Positions 58,801 through 64,000 of a stretch of DNA of 64,000 bases are shown in pieces. The notes beneath the pieces were generated by a model. That model was not told the origin of the DNA. It searched no databases and was given only the letters and a program-made list of their open reading frames with translations. The stretch is from positions 3,834,501 to 3,898,500 of the forward strand of contig NC_064773.1 in the NCBI RefSeq assembly GCF_011397635.1, given 5' to 3'. Made by a program: the position numbers and the translations under genes. Each line of letters opens with the position of its first letter. Position 1 is the first letter of the stretch. The DNA comes from Epinephelus fuscoguttatus. Its lineage: Eukaryota; Chordata; Actinopteri; Perciformes; Serranidae.

Positions 58801-61800
58801 GCAAACCGAAGGCAACTTGTTCCAGTATGAATGAAATTGCAATGTTCTGAGTTCGTGATTTAAACATATTTAATCTAACTCACCTTGATTCTTTCGGCAT
58901 GTGCACTCTATATGCAACAGCCTCCATCATAGTGTTTTGTCAACTGATGACTTTTGTTTGTGTTCCACCACAGCGTTGCACACAGTGCAAAACAGTTCAC
59001 GCCCACTTTCGTGCAGAACATCAGGGAACTGCCTTGCTCGACCTCTAGCAGTAACTTTTGCATATGTGAGGCGTTTGTGTCGTACATGTCTGCATCTTCA
59101 CAACCAGAAAAACAGGAAGTGAGTTTGGGGGACTGCTATGACTGGAGAAACTCCCGGGAAACTACAGTGACTGGTCATACTTACTGAAAAGTTGTGGTGA
59201 TTGGACAAAATTGGAATTTCATTCATTCATTTTCTACGACTAATTATCCTGTTTGGGGTCACAGGGGGGCTGGAGCGCATCCCAGCTGACACTGGGTGAG
59301 AGGCAGGGTTCACCCTGGACAGGTCACCAGACTATCACAGGGCTCAGACTTTAGGCCCGTTTCCACCGCAGGAACTTCGGGGTAATTTTACGGGGCCGGG
59401 GCCGTTGGTGTGTGTCTCCACCGCAGGAACCACCCCCCAAGGACGGAGTAGGTACTCAGAACGGCCCCGAGAAACTCCTGGCTGGGGCTTGGGGATTACT
59501 TGGTGCTGATTGGATATACTCAAGGAGGGATGTGACATTTTGTAATTACTATGGTTATCGTAGATTAGCTGGGCTAACCATTAGCAGTTAGCCGTTAGTG
59601 GTGTCTGTAATAACTCAATAAGTCAATAAATGGCCCGTGAAAAAAAATATTTTTTCCAGCGGATATCTTAGTTACAACATGATTGAGCTAGCAAAGCAGT
59701 TTTGTGTTGCTATGTGTGGTATTTATTCAGTTTTAGGAAATCACGATGTCTAGAAAGCATCAGCTGACAGGGACAGCTAACAGCAGCAGCAAAGCTAACA
59801 TCAGGACGTCATCTGTTAAAAGCCTCCCGTTGTTGGATACGACATCAAACTACTCCAGTTAGCTCAATCATGTTGTAACTAAGACATCCGCTGGGAAAAA
59901 TAGGTTTTTCACGGACCGTTTCTTGAGTTATTGAGTTATTACAGACACCGCTAACGGCTAACGTCGCCCCGGTCAAAATGGTCGCACAACAATTACTTTC
60001 ACATCCAGAGCCCGTTAACTTTACAGGAACCTTCCTCCTACTCCGCTCTCTCAGTGGAGACACGGCGGTTGAGAGGGCCGAGCGAGAGGACGTTCCTGTA
60101 AAGTTCTTGCCCCCAAATAGTACCGGGAACTTCTTCAGTGGAAATGGGCCTCTAGAGACAGACAAACATTCACACTCACAGTCACAGTCACACCACTTAG
60201 TGAGTGTGAGACGACTGAAGCTGGACTCACTGCAAAGTCTTGATGAATCTGGAGAAGAGGTAGGCCACTCTGCTGCGGACCTTTGGGCTGTTGTGTCTCA
60301 GTCCTCGTTGGTCCAGAAACGCCATCTGACAGTGAACACAACACAGCTTTACATGTGTTCAGTCACACACAGGTGACAGTTACTCTCACAGCACACCTGG
60401 AGTCACTCACCAGAACATTGGGGATGTGTTGAGGCTCCACGATGAAGAACTTATCGTATCGGACGACTGTTTCGAAAAACTCCAGAGAGACGGAGCTGTG
60501 CTGGTAGCTGCTCACGCCGCAGGACACCAGCTGAGGATCCAATAAGACAAAACATTTGTTACGGTTTAGTTTTGGCCAAATAGGATCTCATAATGTAGTA
60601 ATGTGCAGCTGATAATGAACAGAACATGAATTAATGAGGGATGTGACTGACCGTCCTCATCATGTCCTGCAGGGCGCTCGTCTTCGCCGTGTCTCCGGAG
60701 AAATGAGCACCGTGAGATGCAGGCAGGGCTTCACCCAGCATGTACAGCAGCCTGATGGCCACCTCCACCTCCATGAACGGAGCCGTCTGCCAGTTCCTGA
60801 CACACAAAACACCACATTCTTTACCCGCTGGCAACTCTTCTTCCCTTTTAATGAACGAATGAATAGAAGCGTGCTCTCACTGCATGGTGTTGGTGAAGAC
60901 CCGCCGTACGGCCTCCAGCAGCAGCTCAGGAGACACCTGAGCCAGGCGGTCCAGCAGCATCTTCAGCTGCTTCCTGTACTCCACGAACATCGCCTCGTCT
61001 TCGCCCTGACAAACACAATCACAAGATCTGCTGCTGTTTTCATGTCCTCAGAGAAAAACGGACGACAGTCAGCTGCTGAGAATAAAACTCACCTCGTTTT
61101 CAAAGTTGTACTCGTCGTCATATGTCAGTTTCTTCATGACGGCCAGCATGACCGCCTGAGACGGAACAGACAGGAGGATTAATTATTCTAAACCTCAAAC
61201 AGACGATTAACTATCTGACAGCATCGTTTATAATCGAAGACTCACCTCAACGTTTGCTTTCTGCTGGTCGGTCAGCTGGGGGAGCTACGAAAACAAAACA
61301 AAACACATGTGTTAAACATATTTTTACAAACAACAACAATAACTATTTCAAATATAACTCACAGAGAGCTCAATCTCAGATGACTGGACTAACTAAGGGT
61401 GAGTAACACTGCCTCCTCACCTGTTTGAGGACGTGCAGGTATTCGTAGCAGAAGCCGACGATGTTGGCCGAGATGTCGTCGTCCTCGTGCACCAGCAGCT
61501 GCAGCAGCAGCGGCACTTTGTTCTCTATGGCCTGCAGCGTCTCCGCGCCGTCCTTCACGTTACCGGACTTGATCAGTTTGGTCCAGCTGAGCACCAGACT
61601 CTGACCCATCCCGTTCACCAGCCGCGAGAACTTGGCCAGGAAGTCCACGTCCTCCTCCTGACGGGACGGGAAGAGGGAAATAAGCGGCATCAGGAAACGC
61701 ATGTGACCTCTGGGTGTGAACGTAAACATGTGGCTCTAAAGTAAACCTGGACTCCTTCTGTCTCTACAAACACAAACTACAAACTACAAAAACTGTTGTA

Positions 61801-63955
61801 TGAAATCACGCTCCTTTTCACATTATGATGAGATATCATCATGTCATTCCTCATTATTACACAACACTACTTCTCTAGTCTTCATGTCACAACCAATATT
61901 TGAAATAAAGCAGCGCTCTGACAGGTCGAACCTGTTCCACATTGAAGAATCCAGCAGACTGCAGGACTTGGCACAGAGACTCCACCAGCTTGGTTTTATC
62001 CACAGGGTCCATCCCTTTGTTGACTATTTCATACAGGCAGTCACAGGCCTCCTCTCTGAGCTCCTCCACTGACATCTGACTCAGCAGTAGATTCACAAAT
62101 CTGAGAACACAGAAAACACCACATGATCACCAATAAAAAACTGTAACCTGATGTCAGTCAGTCGTTTGTACAGAGAGATTAAATGACAAGTGAAACATGA
62201 GAAACACACATGAAACACCAGAATTTAGTTTCCACAGTCGGGCTGTAACACTGTGTGTTTCTGCCTGACTTTATTCACATGACTTCAGTGTGCAACTTTC
62301 TTGTTCCGACTTTGGTATACATCTTATATGCTACTGACTCTGTGCAACCTTCTTACACAACCTTCTTTATGCGACTTTATTACTCAGTTTTATTTATGCA
62401 CCTCTTTGTTTCCTTTATGCAACTTTTTTATTCAATTTTAGTGCACAACTGTATTTATGCAAACTAATTACACAACTTTCTTTATGTATCTTTTTAGTGC
62501 ACAACTTTCTTCGTTAGACTTTAGTACGCAACTGTTTTTATGCACCCATTTGGTGCGTAACTTTGTGTGACTTTGGAATGCATCTTTAATGCTACTTCCT
62601 TTGTGCAACTTCCTTACGCAACCTTCTTCGTAAGACTACAGTATACCACTTTCTTTATGCACCCATTTGGTGCAACTTTCTTTATGTGACTATGTTATGC
62701 ATTTCTTATGCTACTTCCTTTGTGCAGCTTTCTTTATACGACTTTAGTGCGCAACTTTCTTTATGCACTTGTTTGGTGCACAACTTCCTTAATGTGACGT
62801 TGGTATGCAACTTCCTTTTTGCACCTTTTTAGTGTGCAGCATTCTTGATGAGACTATAGTGTGCAACTGTCTTTATACGACTTTATTACTCAGTTTTCTT
62901 TATACAACTCTATGGTGCGCAAGTTTCTTTATGCAACTTTTGTACACAAGTATCTTTATGTGATTTTAGTACGTTATTTTCTTTGTCCGACTTCGGTACT
63001 CTACTTTCTTTTTGCGACTACAGTGTGCAACTTTCTATATGCCACTTAATTACTCAACTTTCTATAGGTGCCTCTTGTGTGCAACTTTCTTTGTGTGATT
63101 TCTGTATCAAAGTTTCTTTGAACGACTTTGATTCACATCTTTTAGGCTACTTCCTTTGTGCAACTTTCTTAAAGTAGCTTTAGTACGCTCCTTTCTTCAT
63201 GTAACTTCATGAAATGATTTAAGTGTAAAATTGTCTTAATAAAAAGTATTTCATACATTGTTACACCTCCACTGGACAAATACAGAAAATCTAGTGTTTC
63301 AAAAATGGCCACTGATGCTAGTGGATCTGTTGGGACCATGAAAATGATTTTTCTATCAATCAGGAAGATAATCAACAATCACTTGAATAAATCTTGTGTT
63401 GCTGTGTCTGTTTATTCAAATCAACCCCCACAGTTTGTTTCTTGTGTTTCTGACTGAGGTGACTGACCGGTCGTTGGCGATGAGGTTAAGGTCGATCCAT
63501 GACACGAACGCTCCGACCACCTCCAGACACTGACAGGTGAGCTCTGGGTGGGAGTGCTGGTAGGTCTGCAGGATCTGGAACCAGGACTCCACCAGGCTGG
63601 GGATGCACTGCTCCCGCATGCGGTCTTTGATCAAGGTGTTTCTACGAGTCTCCTGACGGAAAGATTCGGTACGATTAATCAGAAGAGTCTCTCAGCTTAA
63701 ATTACAACATCTACAAGTATTCAGAGAACATCTTACGTCAGGTAAGTGGAGGATGTCTCTGTCCACCACCTCAGCATCGATGGCCATGAGTGTCCTCAGG
63801 TAGATGTCGACACCGTGAGGGTTCAGACCCACCAGGGACAGGATGTCGAAGAAGAATTTGGGCCACAGAGTCAGATACTCCATGACGAAGGTGAGGGCGA
63901 AGACCTGGGCGGCCTTGTTCCTGATGAATGGCTTCTCAGGTTGGGCGTTCATCAG
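52854..63955 (-). CDS. xpot: Exportin-t (tRNA exportin), C-terminal 872 aa; 5' exons outside window
   Basis: Twenty exons, N to C: 63737-63955, 63468-63652, 61932-62100, 61421-61657, 61246-61284, 61093-61155, 60881-61005, 60652-60796, 60411-60530, 60231-60325, 57675-57744, 57350-57588, 56909-57194, 56613-56802, 53829-53945, 53618-53733, 53492-53539, 53308-53379, 52972-53028, 52854-52880. All phases fit: 2619 nt including the stop. Human XPOT is 962 aa, so about 90 N-terminal residues lie beyond 64000. This karyopherin-beta binds RanGTP and mature tRNA and exports tRNA from the nucleus. Visible: the Xpo1-like segment FIRNKAAQVFALTFVMEYL, CQCLEVVGAFVSWIDLNLIA, REEACDCLYEIVNKGMDPVD, HEDDDISANIVGFCYEYLHV, SLEFFETVVRYDKFF, the HEAT-rich C-terminal half and the end AFFQRAKL. 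Exon 56613-56802 starts at CGGCAG to keep the residue pair that human has (IQ, here RQ). Confidence 0.97.
54390..55600. mobile_element. DNA transposon with GGGCCTGTCCC ends, nested in repeat family B
   Basis: GGGCCTGTCCC at 54390-54400 and its exact reverse complement at 55590-55600, with A/T-rich TTA/TAA flanks. No intact transposase. Superfamily unclear. Confidence 0.8.
54696..55256. mobile_element. GC-rich MITE nested in the GGGCCTGTCCC element
   Basis: Left ccagtttccaccagatgcat and right atgcagtggaaatccag are inverted copies. The interior is GC-rich (ctgcgctccggcacgg) beside AT-rich host DNA. Confidence 0.65.
55721..56612 (-). other. XPOT intron (between exons 56613-56802 and 53829-53945), right part
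   Basis: Holds a fragment (ggcttagcatggcataaaga) of the family arrayed at 48.4-49.0 kb. No gene. Confidence 0.45.
57745..59218 (-). repeat. XPOT intron with short tandem array (57890-58220)
   Basis: The words ttattatcttgtgtgcacaa and caagatatctt recur on both strands at irregular 30-50 nt spacing. From 58570 to 59200 no element is recognised; the minus frame at 58574-58795 has no domain I can name. Confidence 0.5.
59219..60200 (-). mobile_element. SINE on minus strand, interrupted by family A copy 2
   Basis: Left part 59219-59350 is the reverse complement of the SINE body and tail seen at 21655-22021 (caccctggacaggtcacca). Right part 60151-60200 (agagacagacaaacattcac) continues the same SINE. 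Between them lies the family A element. Confidence 0.8.
59353..60150. mobile_element. Non-autonomous DNA element, family A copy 2, with fold-back core
   Basis: The ends are ggcccgtttccaccgcagga and, inverted, ggcccatttccactgaaga. The core has long inverted arms at about 59589-59691 and 59870-59962 around a 180-nt loop. Copy 1 (15296-16530) has lost most of the left arm. Confidence 0.85.
62255..63200. repeat. xpot: Degenerate minisatellite in XPOT intron
   Basis: Roughly 900 bp built from units of about 25-30 nt like caactttctttatgcgactt followed by tagtgcg. Units vary strongly but keep the order CTTT, ATGCA/ATGTG, CTTT, GTGCGCAA. Located between exons 63468-63652 and 61932-62100. Confidence 0.8.
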
Positions 63956-64000
63956 CTGCAGTCAACAAAAAGGGACAGAAACACGTCAAAAGCTGGCAGG

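Noticed and set aside
62255..63200. CRISPR-like array
   Set aside because: Units drift, have no unique spacers of even length, and the host is a vertebrate; it is a minisatellite.

Overview
The window is nuclear DNA from a bony fish, most likely a percomorph teleost. The genes are split by GT-AG introns, the proteins are close to their vertebrate orthologues, and the spacers are full of teleost-type transposon relics: hAT, Tc1/mariner and Harbinger-like DNA elements, L1- and L2-like LINE pieces, a tRNA-promoter SINE, CA repeats and degenerate minisatellites. I see no prokaryotic, viral or organelle gene.

Four protein genes are supported exon by exon. (1) 955-31839, minus: the 5' part of a KIAA0930 (C22orf9) homologue, five coding exons, with a first intron of about 21 kb that holds most of the mobile DNA. 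(2) 35786-39208, minus: complete FBXO7, nine coding exons, 488 aa, plus a probable non-coding first exon near 41.4-41.6 kb. (3) 43038-47306, plus: complete RTCB, the tRNA-splicing ligase, twelve exons, 505 aa, with all active-site residues present. (4) 52854-63955, minus: XPOT (exportin-t), twenty exons giving the C-terminal 872 aa; the N-terminal exons lie beyond the right edge. FBXO7 and RTCB are head-to-head about 1.4 kb apart and may share a promoter region. RTCB and XPOT converge on a 5.5 kb spacer.

RTCB joins tRNA exons after intron removal, and XPOT carries mature tRNA out of the nucleus through RanGTP. Two steps of tRNA biogenesis therefore sit side by side. FBXO7 is an SCF ubiquitin-ligase subunit and proteasome/PI31-binding protein. 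KIAA0930 has no established function.

The unusual content is in the non-coding DNA: transposons nested three deep in an XPOT intron, a fold-back element with a paralogue 44 kb away, a near-perfect 33-bp hairpin, hAT insertions with readable 8-bp target duplications, a SINE with a perfect 12-bp duplication, a divergent tandem repeat carrying two consensus estrogen-response palindromes, a minisatellite broken up by several insertions, and a LINE relic whose catalytic motif is duplicated. I did not find a new gene system. Family names for transposon relics come from recall of conserved ends and protein motifs, not from a database search.
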